A stretch of DNA of 64,000 nucleotides from Dinochytrium kinnereticum (GCA_027604005.1 JADGJT010000024.1:1305-65304); one strand, 5' to 3'. Shown: positions 1 to 11,228, counted from the stretch's first letter. Made by a program: numbers and translations. The notes: a model not told the origin generated them from the letters alone.

Positions 1-458
1 TTTTTTGTTTTTGTTTTTTTTTGGATATAGAGTGTGGTTAGTGTGAATGTTTGGCGGAAAAAAGCAAAAACATGGGGGTGAGGAGCAGGAAGAGATGGCA
101 TTAGGAAAGGGTGGAAAGGGTGAGAAGGAGGGGGGAAGGGGAAAGGGGCATAAAGAAAGGGTAAGAGATTAAAAAAGAGATGATGATCGTAGCCGCCGCC
201 TGTGGTGGCAAAAGAAAGAAGAGACAACAGAATGATCATAAATCATGACGATGAATGAAGAGATGCATATAAAAGGAATGAATACAAAGCAGCGGGTTGG
301 GTGGGAAGGAATAAAGAAAGGAAAGCAATATGCCGTTCGCGGGCTTTTTTTGAAAAAGAAAAGCAAACGCGTGCAAATTGAAGAAGGAAAAAAAAAAAAA
401 GAAAGAAAGAAGAAAGAGCTCTGCCGGTAAAGTCGCTGTTGCAGGGGTTCAAACTCAC
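1..458 (-). other. intron of the left USP copy running off the window edge
   Basis: After the donor at 458-457 (GTGAGT on the minus strand) no Usp-like exon is visible down to base 1, so the next exon is probably outside the window. Around 185-207 the minus strand holds a pyrimidine tract followed by a GCCACCACAGGCGGCGGCT segment. This resembles the repeat unit found in the corresponding intron of the right-hand paralog. Confidence 0.4.
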
Positions 459-977
459 CTGGTCTCCAAAGGAATCTCGGACATTGAGTCCAGGGATCGG
501 AATGGCGATGTGGCATAGTACTTTCTGCAGTTGAGGAGGACGACCTGGTCCCTGACGGGGTTTTCCTGATCCAAAGGTGGTCTGTGCACGAGGTTTTCGA
601 GGGCCCATTTGAAAGCGTGATCCGAGTGGGCTGTGTTATTAGAAGAGAGTGTGGAGTGGATTGGAGATGAGGGATTAGAGAGGAGGGAGAGAAATATCAA
701 AGAAAAGAAAAGAATATCAAAGAAATTCAAAAAGAGTACCGCTTGCGTCGATTGCAATGCAGATGATGCGCTTTGAGGGGAGGTGAGTGGCAGCAGGATG
801 AGGGTAGATCTCCTCGTGCACGGAGGGAGGTGGTGTGTGAGGGAGGTTGTATGCATATGTTTTTGAGTTGTTTGTCTTTTGTGGGTGAAGTGAGAGTGTT
901 GTAGGGATGTAGTGTGGGAGAGATAGTGAGAGAGAGAGGGGAGGGGGAGGGAGGGAGTATTTAAAGTGAACAAACAA
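459..977 (-). pseudogene. universal stress protein paralog, left copy (partial, probably degenerate)
   Basis: This is a UspA-domain gene on the minus strand whose 3' part lies beyond the left edge of the window. One exon (to 740) ends in the Usp start strand, IICIAIDAS. After an intron (739-631, GT..AG) the next exon (630-459) gives HSDHAFKWALENL and DQVVLLN, the same order as in the right-hand paralog at 1694-2602. Two things look broken. No ATG lies in frame upstream of IICIAIDAS; the frame is open to about 977 without a methionine. Between VVLLN and the next donor the coding frame seems to slip: a second frame reads IAIPIPGLNVRDSFGDQ and would restore the phase-0 intron seen in the paralog. 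The exon is 1 nt short of that expectation. It could still be a functional gene with an unseen 5' exon. Confidence 0.55.
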
Positions 978-979
978 AT

Positions 980-1560
980 AAATAAATAAATAAATAAAAG
1001 AATTGAATTGAATTGAATTGAATGATGTGAGGAGGAGGCACAGACAGACATACAGACAGACAGACTAATAAAGAGAGAGAGAGAGATAGAGAGATGCAAT
1101 GACATTCTAATTGATTGATTATTATTTATTTTATTTTATTTTATTTATTACAGTTGAAAGAGAGTTATTAAATGATGATGATGATGAGTTGATGCACAGC
1201 GAGTCATTCATTCATTCTTCTTTATTAATTAATTATAATTAATTAATTATAAATAAAGAATATTTAATAATAATAATTAATAATTCATATGAAGGTAATA
1301 CATGAGTAGTGTGACTCACTGTCTGTCATGGATGGATGGATGTGTGTATGGATGGATGGATGATGCATGTCATGGGGTTAATAATTTATTCTAATTCATT
1401 AATTTAATTAATTAATTATTAATTATAGTCTGTCATGTCTGTCACCCATTCAATTCAATTCAATTCCATTCCATTCCATTCAATTATTATAATTATTTAT
1501 TTATTTATTTATTTATTCTCTTCTTCATCCCTCTTCTGCATCCATCCATCCATCCATCAA
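980..1560. repeat. low-complexity intergenic region with mirrored (inverted) repeat order between the USP copies
   Basis: The spacer between the divergent USP paralogs is almost entirely short-unit repeats: TTTA, AATTC, GTCT, GGAT, TTAATTAA. Read on the minus strand from about 1070 to 975, the order is TAGTCTGTC units, then CATTCAATTCAATTC units, then TTTATTTATTTATT units. Read on the plus strand from about 1426 to 1517 the same three blocks occur in the same order. The two flanks are therefore inverted copies of one promoter-proximal sequence, separated by AT-rich and GATG/TGGATGGA tracts. This fits an inverted duplication of a gene with its upstream region. Confidence 0.6.
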
Positions 1561-1693
1561 TCAATTACTATTTAAACAACAACCCATTTGCTTCCCCTCT
1601 TCTCTCTATTCTCTCCTACTCTCCTCTCCACTCTACCACTCTACTCCACTCTACTCCACTCCACTCCACTCTACTCTCCTCTCAAATTAAATA

Positions 1694-2602
1694 ATGTCCT
1701 CAACCACCACCACACCACAAACAACAACAACCACTCAACCTCAACCTCAAGCTCCCGCTGCCGGAGAGATCCACGAGAACGTCGTCAGCCCACACGAGTC
1801 TCACAGCCAACCACCCTCACGCGTCATCTGCATCGCCGTCGACCCTTCAAAGTACTCAGAGTACGCTTTCTCATGGGCTCTCCAGAACATTGTCCGCCCA
1901 GAGACTGACCAGATTGTCCTCCTCAACGTTCGTCCTGCCGTCTCTCTCCCCGCCGTCTATGGCACTCTCTATGTCGACTTTGGGAAGGAGTTTGAGGCTA
2001 TTGAGGCCGCGGTGAGTTTTTTTTTAGCGAGGCGAAGTGAGGCGAAGCGAAGCGAAAGCGGAATATGCCGCCGCAGGCGGCTGCTATTTCCCCTCGCATG
2101 CTTCTCTCTTCTCTTTCTTTCTTTCTTTTTTTTTTCATGCCGCCGCAGGCGGCTATTCATTTCTTCTCTCATGCTCCTCTCTTTTTCTTTCTTCATGCCG
2201 CCGCAGGCGGCTGGCTATTTCTTCTCTCACCCTCCTCTCTTTTTCTTTCTTCTTTTCTTTTCTTATCCATCATCTCTCTCTTTCTTTCTTCTCATTCGCT
2301 AATGCATCACCCCCCAACCTCAGAACAAGCAAGAGAGCCACAACCTCCTCCGCGCCTACGCCGCAAAGCTGCCGCCCAACAAGTACAATGTCCGCGGCGT
2401 CGCTCTCCGCGGTGACCCCCGCGACGAGATTGCCTACAAGGTCGAGGACGTCAAGGCCGACATGCTCGTCGTCGGCTCCCGCGGTCTCGGCGCCTTTAAG
2501 CGTGCTTTCCTGGGCTCCGTCTCGGACTACCTCGTGCACCACGTAAAGTGTCCCGTGGTCATTCCACGGCCCACGGAGGAGGAGGCTGTCAAGTCTGCTT
2601 AG
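1694..2602 (+). CDS. universal stress protein (UspA domain), right copy
   Basis: This is a two-exon gene: 1694-2011, intron 2012-2323 (GTGAGT..CAG, phase 0), 2324-2602; it encodes about 198 aa. A Thr/Gln/Pro-rich leader of about 42 residues precedes the Usp fold. VICIAVDPSKYSEYAF is the first strand and helix. TDQIVLLNVRP follows, and the C-terminal nucleotide-binding type motif reads VVGSRGLGAFKRAFLGSVSDYL, ending with HHVKCPVVIPRP. Eukaryotic Usp-domain proteins of this kind bind ATP or AMP and are linked to stress responses; the exact role here is unknown. It lies head to head with the paralog at 459-977. The intron carries tandem repeats, described separately. Confidence 0.9.
2060..2262 (+). 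repeat. tandem intronic repeat, pyrimidine tract plus GCCGCCGCAGGCGGCT
   Basis: Inside the USP intron, ATGCCGCCGCAGGCGGCT occurs at 2065, 2137 and 2195, each followed by TTCTCTC/CTCCTCTC and a long pyrimidine tract. The core is self-complementary (GCCGCC..GGCGGC). Each unit looks like a 3' splice site: polypyrimidine, then CAG and G. The spacing is 72 and 58 bp, so the units are imperfect copies. Confidence 0.8.
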
Positions 2603-3960
2603 GGTTTCGCCTATCATATTTTTTTTTTTCTTTCTTTTCTTCTTTTTCTTCTTCTTCTTTCTTGTTTCTGCTGCTGCCTGCTGCCTCCTACCTCCTGCTC
2701 ATCTTTTGTGAAAAAAAAAGGGTGGATTGGTGTGTTTTTTTTTGGTTCCCTTTTTTCAGCTTTGCGATTTGCGAGTAGGGTGTCTTTTGGCCAACCCCCC
2801 CCCCTTTTTTTTTTATATATTTTGTGCATGTTGTGTTTTATATTTTTGCTTTTTTGCTGCCTTGCCGCGCTCGTCTTCTCTCCAACTCCCCCCCCCCCTT
2901 CCCACGACCACACAACACATCTGCTTTCATATCCCCACCCCCACCCCTCTCGCAGCTATGGGGCCTTGTCCAAAAATGCATTCTCCCAAACCCCTCTCTC
3001 CTGGCTCACCACACACCACAGCCGCATCCCGTCCTCCCCGTTCAGCGATCCAAACCCAATCATTGGGAGGGTTTGTCGTTGTCTGTCTCCCATCATTGCT
3101 ATTTTCCATCCTTTTTCTGGTTTTTTGTCTGGTTTTTTTTTTTTTTTTTTTGTCTCGTGTGAGCAAATACATTTCAATGTGCAGGAGAATGATGATGATG
3201 ATGATGATGATGATTATGTGATAATAATTTGTCCATGTGTCTGTTGTTTCTCTTGGCCGTGTTTTGAAATTGGCCGTGTTTTGAAAACCCGCTTTTCTTC
3301 TTTTGCCGCGGTTATGGACGAACGACAGGATGGAGCGGCATCCCCTTCCCCTCCCTTCCTTCCCAGCAAAAAACAAAAAGCGAATGAAATGCAGGGACGA
3401 ATGGAAAAAAAAAAGACGGTTCGGATCCACTTGTTTATCTCCTCCTTTTTTTGTTTTGTTTTATCCAACTGAAAAAGAAAGCGAAGAAGATAAAGAATAA
3501 ATCAACCAGCCTCTTGTTTCTTGCGTGATAAATGAACAAGTATATTATAAAAAAAAACGGGAGCCATGGATGATTTGGAGCGTCGGTTGTGGTAAAGGAA
3601 GAGAGAGAGGGGGAAAAAAAAAAGGATGTGTAGAAAGTCGCGCGTCCACCCGCTTGCCAAAAAAGAGGAATGAAATGGAGGGAGGAGAAAGAAAGAAAGA
3701 AAAAGAAAAGAAAAGAAAAGAAAAGAAAAGAAAAGAAAAGAAAAGAAAAGAAAAGAAAAGAAAAGAAAGGTAAGGATAGGAAAGGAAAAGAAAGAAGAAC
3801 CTATTCAAAAAACAACAAGCAGAAGGAAAAACAAGAAAAGAAAAAAATAAGAAAAAAAAAAATAAGCCAGCACCATCTGGTTAACGAGGGATGCGGGGGG
3901 ATATCAACGAAGATTGCGGGGGAAACATCCGTCTGCTGTGGGAAAAGATGACCACATCTC
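2603..3960. other. non-coding spacer rich in homopolymers and microsatellites
   Basis: I see no supportable gene here. The stretch holds poly-T and poly-C runs, a (GAT)n tract at about 3188-3216 and a long AAAAG tract at about 3700-3768. Open frames on both strands are translations of these simple repeats (FFFF, KKEKK, IIII). Confidence 0.6.
3700..3768 (+). repeat. (AAAAG)n microsatellite
   Basis: About 13 near-perfect AAAAG units run in a row, followed by degenerate AAGG/AGGAAAAG units to about 3800. The tract lies 3' of the F-box-like gene and has no coding role. Confidence 0.9.
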
Positions 3961-5753
3961 TCATCTCACCCCACGCTTCTCCGCAAGAACAAACCCACAA
4001 CCACCACCCTCCATCCTGGCTCTCTGAAAGGCAACCCCATAAACCTTTCGACACTCATCCACCTTTTCAAGAACGCTCATAGCCAGATCCCTCTCCTCAC
4101 ACCTTCCCTCCATCATCGCAACCCATCGCGACACAAACCCGTAAACGTGGCTCGTAACCTCAACCGTCGACGAACATGAACCCACCCCACCCCCTCCCAA
4201 CGAAACCCCTGCACCCCTCAACACCTCCAAAACAGTCTTCCCAGCCTCAACCACCTCACCAACCCTCCCATCCGCACCACCACCCCCCCCCACCTTCCAA
4301 CCTCCTCAACCCAAACCCCAGGCCCCAACCGATCGAAACAAGCCACCTCCATCAACGCCACAACACACTCCCGAGCAACAGGGCACCCATCCTCCTCACC
4401 AACCACAGCCGCTCCCAGCCCCCTCTCCAAGCACCTCCACAGCGCCCCAGGAACGAACCTCGCGGCGTCCATCAGGGAGGTCAGGCAGGTCAGTCGCCCG
4501 TGACGGGTGGCGTCGGACACGGAAAGGGGGAGAAGCTGCGGGGTGGCCTCTGGGTCCAGATCCGGGAGGGCCGGGAGGAGGTGAGGGTGACCGTAGGCCG
4601 AGGCGAGACGACATAGATCGGCGTTGAGGAGGTACCATGTTGGGTCACGTGGAGGACGGGGACGGATGTCTTGGGCTGTCAGCAGCGTTGCCGTCGCTGT
4701 GGAGGTTGATGTTGTCGTGGAGGGTTTGGATGGGGTTTTGGGGAGGCTCGTCGTCAGCGGTGTCGGACCGTTGGATGGGGATGCTCCAGGGACGTTCTCC
4801 GCGTCCTCGATGGAGGGAACGTCTCCACCTCCACCGGTTGTCTCGAGGATCGATGAGAGGAGCACTCCACCTCCGGAGGGTCGTCGGATCATGGTGGCAG
4901 CGACGCCTGGCACACCTCCCCCAATCGCTGCGCTCGCCCCGTCTGCCAGCAAGGAGAGGGCGGGAGCCGAGCAGGCTGCTCCGGGGATCGTGTATTGAAG
5001 TCGCGTCTTTCGAATAAACTCTTTCAGGGGTGAAATGGACGCCCATCCACCTTCTTCGTACCTGTCCAGCAGCACTCGAAACGTTCGAAACAGCTGTCGT
5101 TGGTAAAACGCCAACCTTGCCAACCCTGGTTGAACCGCGTGAGATCCCATCGCTGAATTCGTCGTCCCAGCTCTCCCCCCTCCTCCCCCAGGGTTCACCG
5201 TGTTCATCCCTGATGATGAAGTCCCCAACGATTCCTTTCCACCCCCAACACAACCCACACCCCCTCCATCCCCCTCTGCACCCCTCAGCTTCCCCAGATC
5301 AACAACCCCAGCTGCAGCCCCAACAATCCTGGGAGCGTACACGTCCCACAAGATCCTGTAAACAACCAACGGATCACACCCCCCCAGATCCTCAGGCACA
5401 AAGCAAGGACGTTGACTCCAGCACTCATTCTCCTCAACCATCTCCCGAAACGTCTTCACCCACTCTTGAACCACCATCCCAACAACCTGTCGGAACCCTT
5501 TGGAGAGTCGACGCAGACGTGAGAGGTGGGGAGTGGAGTGCTTCAGAATCCTCTTGAGGATGGGGGTCGGAAGAAGGTCGAGGTTCAGGAGTTGGGTCGC
5601 CTGCGTCGTTGATGGGTGTGCCTTTCGGGGTGCTTTGGGGGATGCCATGGTGGTTGGGTTGGGGGGAGGGGTGGAGGTTGGGTCGTCAGGGATCGTCATG
5701 GTGGACGCGGCACCCACAGCTGTGGTGGAGTGCTTGTCCCTTTTCCTGTACAT
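3961..5753 (-). CDS. F-box-like protein with a frameshift at a C9/G9 tract
   Basis: A minus-strand frame starts at the ATG at 5753 (MYRKRDKHSTT) and runs to a stop at 4218. A second frame continues the protein from the overlap to 3961. The N-terminal region, after a Pro/Thr-rich leader, contains LLNLDLLPTPILKRILKH followed by LSRLRRLSKGFRQVV, which has the spacing and residues of a degenerate F-box. The rest is alpha-helical with Gly/Ser-rich linkers and shows no repeat domain I recognise. At 4283-4291 the coding strand has nine consecutive G. The first frame degenerates into Trp/Arg/Gly after it, while the other frame gives plausible helices (VGEVVEAGKTVLEVL, RCEERDLAMSVLEKV). The joined product would be about 595 aa. 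A sequencing miscount of the homopolymer is the simplest explanation; a real frameshift is possible. Confidence 0.6.
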
Positions 5754-6984
5754 GGTGGTGAAAGGCGCGATGCGATGCGGTGGTGGCTCACGAGCGCGAG
5801 GTCAGGTAGAGTGAGATGGATTGGGCAGCGCGCAATGAAGGGTAATAAAAACCCTGTGGCTCTATTCACCCTTCCGTCAGCGCGTCGTGCGTTGAAAAGG
5901 ACAAAGGAAGGGTCATGGCGCACGAAGACAACGCATCTCTCGCTGGGGGGATCATGACGCGTTGGTGAATGTGATCCGCAGAGACAATGGGCAAGTGATT
6001 GACACGCCTATGCCGAATACGGCGGGAGAGCATTGAGATTGTGGAATTGCATCAAGTAATAATGACCACTGATGAAGGTATTTTATTTTCTGTATGATCT
6101 GCATGGCGTTCATTCCGCAAAGACCTGACTGAATTAAGAGCCTTTGGCTGGAAGACCCTCTTTGGACAAGTTATCGAGAAAAAGAAAAAAAATCCAAAAT
6201 TTGCAGACCAATGTCGACAATGTTGTTGTTCGAGAGATGAACAGCACAAACAGTGAGAGGAAGGATGAATTTGTGATCAGGAACGATTTGATATGCGTGC
6301 GGAGCGGAGGGAGATAGGAGGGAGGAAGGGACGGAGAGTGAAAGAGTGAACGACTGGTGCAGTGCAATTGAGATGTGGATGAGAGGGTGGACGGGCAGAG
6401 AAAACAAGGGCGAAAAGGATGGATAAAATAGAAAAAGAAGGGCAGGAAAGAGGAGAGGAAAAGGGAGGAGATGTAGCCCCTTAAAATACGGAGCCCCCGC
6501 TGTGAAAAGTGAGGGGAATGAATGCTCCGATCAGAAAAGGGTGGCCTGTGGGGTATGCTCTTCTGTGCCTTGGAAACGTAGGGGACATTGCTCGCAAGCG
6601 TCCAGAGATCCAACGTATAAAATGCGCAGGTAGGTTTAGTATTAGGGGGCTAGCAATTTAATCACAGGATTTAAATTTACTAACTGAAGAAAAAAAGAGA
6701 GGGGTGTGGGGGGAGGCTCGCCTTTTATACCCCCCCCTCTCCCTTCATTTTTTTTTATTTTATTTTATTTTATTATAAAAATTAATTAATTAAAATAATA
6801 ATTGAAATGCTCCGGTGGGAATTCCTTCTCCACTGAGACTGCAGCCCTTCTTCTCACGCTCATCGCGTTCACAGCATCGCTGAGTTGTGAGTTGCCACGC
6901 TCAACAACTCTCCTTGATGTCTTCTTGATCGTCAGGTTATCTCAACTGTCCTTCAATGAAATATAAATTCTTGTCTCTACGGCG
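5754..6984. other. intergenic region, no gene seen
   Basis: This region contains the presumed promoter of the F-box-like gene and AT-rich sequence with TTTTA and TTAATTAA tracts near 6750-6800. Near 6694-6752 a purine/pyrimidine pair (GAGAGGGGTGTGGGG with CCCCCCCCTCTCCC) could fold into an imperfect hairpin. Open frames on the minus strand (6134-6613) are Ser/Leu/Phe low complexity and not convincing. Confidence 0.4.
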
Positions 6985-7878
6985 ATGTTTTGTTTCAACC
7001 CATACAGTACTGACTTTTTATCAGACAGGATTAATGAGTTGCGGCAAGCAGAGGCGTTCTTACGCGGAACAAATCTGTGGATGAGGTCTTCTTACCGTCA
7101 GAGAGTTTCAAAAAACTATGAAGCGTGCGTTTCTTCTTTATTTGATTGTTGCTTTCCATCCTTGAACTTTTTTTCTTTGAACGTATAGCCTTCGACTCTT
7201 TCATTCGGATGAAAAACATGCCAGAAAGAACTGGCAATTCAAAATAGCTAGACAGTCACTTGCTTTTGTGGATTGTCAACTATGAGTAGAATGAGAGGAC
7301 TCTGTCTTCTCTTTTCGTTTGGCCTTTCAACATCAATCACTCTCGTCTATTTGTTTCGTTCCCCCCAACCCACCTTATTTTTTTCTTTCTTTCAAGAATG
7401 AGCAGTTGGAGGCTCCTTTCGGTCGAACGTGGACACGGCCTGCGAGAGGGCCTAGGCATCAGAGAAGGAAGGGAGAGCACATCAATGGAGCTGCTATTGA
7501 TTCTGGTGTTATACCGTGCGATGAGCCATCGGCTGCATGCAAAGCCTACAATCTATGCAGGATATGGTAACTTTAAATGTTCAAGGCCCTATGGACCTGT
7601 TGAGTATGACATCCAGTAGTGTGATCACTTTATTGTTAGAGACCTTTTGTTTTTCTTTTTAGACGTGAATGTTTCTGACATAGTTTGTTTTAACTAACAC
7701 GCTGGTCAGGGCTGACAGTCTTGCTTATGTCGGAGAAGGGGGCTTCTGTCAAATGCCCATCTCCGAGAAGAGGATGAGTGATGTTGCTTTGTTTCATGAT
7801 GATACCATCTTTGAAGACTGGAACGAAGATGTTGAAAGCCATGACGACGCAGTCTCTGAGCATTGGGGTGATGAATGA
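6985..7878 (+). CDS. four-exon hypothetical protein
   Basis: I do not recognise this protein. Exons 6985-7124, 7189-7267, 7397-7566 and 7710-7878 join with consistent phases into about 185 aa. The N-terminal part is helical and basic: RINELRQAEAFLRG, then SYRQRVSKNYEALRLFH. The middle is Arg/Pro-rich (FGRTWTRPARGPRHQRRK). The C-terminus is acidic with regularly spaced Asp, His and Trp (FEDWNEDVESHDDAVSEHW). The donor after exon 2 (GTGGAT) is weak. The tail of the first exon's leader looks pyrimidine-rich and ends in CAG at about 7007, so the first eight residues could instead be intron, with a start further upstream. No signal peptide or membrane segment is evident. The gene lies between the F-box-like gene and MPC1, both of which are better supported. 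Confidence 0.45.
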
Positions 7879-8566
7879 GTTCTGCAGATTGTATCGTTGC
7901 ATTCGACGTCTTCTTCATTCCATTCTTCATTGATGGTATTTTCTCTCCAAAGACAGAAATAAAGTAAACCGTATGATGCATCAACGGAGGGGAATACATT
8001 TTTATCTAAAAAGAAAGAGGCCTCACGCCTTATTGCTTGCCATGTTTATGCTATATATGGGTCAAACAGGGAGACAAGAGAAGGAGAGATGGTGCGGAGG
8101 ACGAAAACCAAGACCAAAGTATCGTTTCCTGCAGTCGCAGGCGATCCCGCATGGATCAACTCATCATCAGTTGAGCTCCACAAATATCCCAGTATAGTCG
8201 TTATCATTTCCCCTGCACCAGCACCTTCCCCTCTCCTGTGGCATTCATTTACACGAGGACCGCTGCATCCATTTCAATCAAGCTTAATGAATTCTTGTGA
8301 AAACAGTGCACGGCTTCATCCCTCAGTTCAAACCAAATCCGCGCAGTAAGTTCCAGCCAGCCCTCAACAAGTAATCATATCGCAATCTCCCAGATCAAGA
8401 AAAAGTTTTTCCTGAGCTGAAATCTCACCATCTCCTATTCATCAGGGGAGCCAGAACATCGTTGGCATCGCATTATTGCATCCCAACAATCCCTGCATTT
8501 GGTGCATTCTTTCATTTTGGATCCTCCCTCTTTGTAGTTTTGTTTCTTGTTTGCACCGGGGAAAAT
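7879..8566. other. intergenic / upstream of MPC1
   Basis: No convincing gene. One ATG frame at 8089-8349 (86 codons, starting MVRRTKTKTK) has mixed composition but no recognisable domain. The 3' end of the 6985-7878 gene and the MPC1 promoter are presumably here. Confidence 0.35.
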
Positions 8567-9883
8567 ATGTCGGGTCAAGTTAGCCAGTCCTTGTCTTCGC
8601 GTGCCATCTCCTATGTTTCGAGCAAGGAGTTTAGGAGTTATTTGATGAGGTGTGTGTTGGGGGGAGTTACTTTCTCTTTCTTTTCTTTGGTCTGAAGATG
8701 AGGGGGGGGGCTGGGACTTGCTTTTGGATGCAGGTGTTTGGGGGTGGTGCAGTGGAGGCGGGTTTGTGGTTAGGCTTTGAGGGTGAGGTTGAGCTTTTGG
8801 ACATGATGGGCGGCGGATGGAAGGGCGATGGGTTTAGGACACTGCGAAATGGATGAAGGATGGATGAGCGATTAGCGGATGCATGGCTTTTTGGGCGATG
8901 CAGGTGGTCATGTCGAATACTTGGACCACATGCTGCTTTACCCTCTGTTTTTGCACTAGTTCTAACCGACATTCATTTTTATCTCTACCGCCACTTTCCT
9001 CTCGTTTTGTTTATGTCTGCCTTAAAGCACGGTATGCCGGTTTGGATTTTTTTGTCCCCTTCTTTTTCTTTCTGTTCTTTTCTTTACCTGCAAATCTGAA
9101 TTTGTGTCGTCTTTATATTGGGCCCCTCTCACACTCCGAGAGACATTGCCTGTGTCCTGCTTTATCTATCTCACCGTCATAATGTCTACACGCGTATGAG
9201 CTAACCTCATATTTCCTTATCTTTCCTGAATCGCTTGCTATCGAAACTGGTGTCGTTACAAAAATCATTAGCACTTCTGGGGTCCAGGTACAATTCTTTC
9301 CCCCTCTTTTCCACTGGCAACATTGATTTGTGCGGACTCAATAACCCTCTTTACTTCTTAATTGATCAGTCGCAAACTGGGGCCTTCCTCTCGCAGCTAT
9401 CTCTGACACAAGAAAGAGCCCTGAATACATCAGTGGAAATATGACGGCTGGTGAGTGCTGTGTTTTCCCCTTACCCTTTGGTTTCGGTTTGTTTCCGGGT
9501 TTGAAACGTTTTTGACCCAATCATTAATTGTGCCCCCCCCCAAACTTATATATATATTTTTTTTTTCAACTTTTTTTTTTTGGGTCCTGCTCTGGGATTA
9601 GTGTTGTGCCTGTACTCCGCTTTGTTTATGAAGTTTGCTATCGACGTGAAGCCCAGAAATTATTTGCTCTTTGCGTGCCATGCTGCTAATGAGTGCGCTC
9701 AGCTTGTGCAGGGTGGGAGGTTTATCAACTATCACTAGTAAGTGATTTATTTTTCTGTCTTTTTTATTTTGTATGGTGAAATTGATCGTGTAAACTTTAT
9801 CTCTTTTGTTGAATAGCTTTGGTGGTAAGGAGGCTGCTGCTGCTTCTGCGCCTGCAACACCCGTCCCGTCACCAAAGGCTTGA
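8567..9883 (+). CDS. MPC1: mitochondrial pyruvate carrier subunit 1
   Basis: MPC1 pairs with an MPC2-type subunit in the mitochondrial inner membrane to import pyruvate. Five exons give about 128 aa, close to the family's 105-130: 8567-8653, 9272-9287, 9370-9450, 9602-9737 and 9817-9883. The order of motifs is diagnostic: [48 protein letters not shown] and [20 protein letters not shown], ending FINYHYFGGK. Exon 2 is only 16 nt and encodes HFWGP. The phase requires exon 1 to end at TGT before GTGTTG, giving Arg-Cys where other fungi and animals have two residues before HFWG; a further microexon is not excluded. The C-terminal [16 protein letters not shown] tail is extra. Intron 1 is long for this region, 618 bp. 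Confidence 0.95.
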
Positions 9884-11228
9884 GGTTCTTTCAGTATGTT
9901 TCAAGAATGACTTTGGGAGGTTGGGGGTTAGAGAGGAAGTCACTTTGTCGAAATGCGCATGCTGGGTATCCTATTTTCACCCTGTAGAGTGGGATATTGC
10001 TTTTTAATTTTTCTCTCTCTTTTGTGGCTTTTTTTTTTTTATTTTTTTTAGAAAGTTGCGGGAAGCTTTTTGCTTATCATTGGGGTCGCCAAGTGGGGGG
10101 CTGGGACGTCAAATCATTTTATTATACAACGGATTTCCTCATCGTTTCTTCCTCTTCTCTGCAGCTTGCAAACGTTTCTTCTGCAACAAATTACGAATGG
10201 ATGTGATTGCTTAAAGTCAAAAAAAAGCAATCGCAAGGATTCTTCCCAAAAAGGCTGGCTCAAGCAAGGCAAGGGAGAGGAAAAAAATTAAACGCTCAAA
10301 ATGACCACCAGCTGCTTGCTGTGTTATCTGGCTTGCGGTGGCTGGCCGCAGGAACGTGCTTTGCCGTTTTCTCCATTGAAGCAGGGCCACCCCCACAAAT
10401 GGGAAGAAGAGCCCCGTCGGAGATGACGACGAGGGGATCGCCTGTGTGCCCGCGTGATATGTCAGTTGATGGCTGTGCTCTGGGGGGGAGGGTAGGAGCA
10501 GCGGAGTGCCAGATGTTTTGGGTCAGCACGCGCGTCCAGCCAGCACGCACGCGCTTGCAGCGAGGATGTGCATGGTGACGCTCCGCGGGAAGCTGTTGCG
10601 GTCTGCGAGGTGGTTGAGCACGGCGATGCGAGGCAAGCATTGGTCGGGCATGCTGAGGAGCATCGGTTGGCGTGGCTGTGGATATCGCATGGAATATCGT
10701 GAACTGCCAGTAGTGAATATCAATTGATGTGCAGTGCATGCATTTGGCTTGCGTCGGACTCGATGAGAATTTGATTGAATTTCCGATTTCAACCATCCCT
10801 CAACCTGACCTGACCTGGAAGAATCAAAGACGACTGACTCCACCCTCCCCAACACCCTCAACACACACATTGCATCCCTCCTTGCGCTGGACGCCTGTCG
10901 CATCGCATTGAGCATCCACTGCATTGGGGCTGGCGACGGCTTCATTCCCTCCCCCTTTAGCTTCTCTGCGATTGTGAGATTGGACTGGTAGAGAGAGGGT
11001 GGACAGGTACACATCTCCTTTTGGGTCGATGCATTTCTCCCCATTCATTCGAAACCACCCTGCTCCCCATCTCTGCTGGAGCCACCGCATGTGCATCTAC
11101 ATACATCATCCTTCCCCCTTTCCCCTTGCGTTTGGCTGCTGTCTCCCGTAACCCTGGATCAGCATCTTATCTAATCAGATTCACATTGGCTTAACAGACA
11201 GCCCATCTGCGTAGGGAACTAGGCTGAA
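9884..11228. other. intergenic region and probable 5' leader of the Sfp1-like gene
   Basis: No gene is supportable. 10040-10060 is a poly-T tract. 10300-10720 is more GC-rich with open frames on both strands, but neither shows a domain or splice-consistent neighbours. 10800-11220 is CT-rich and probably promoter or 5' UTR of the large gene that follows. Confidence 0.35.

Noticed and set aside
2927..3472. Several overlapping frames of 100-250 codons
   Set aside because: They translate poly-T, poly-C and GAT repeats and show no domain or sensible composition.
3525..3951. Lys/Arg/Glu-rich frames over the AAAAG tract
   Set aside because: They are products of the microsatellite itself.
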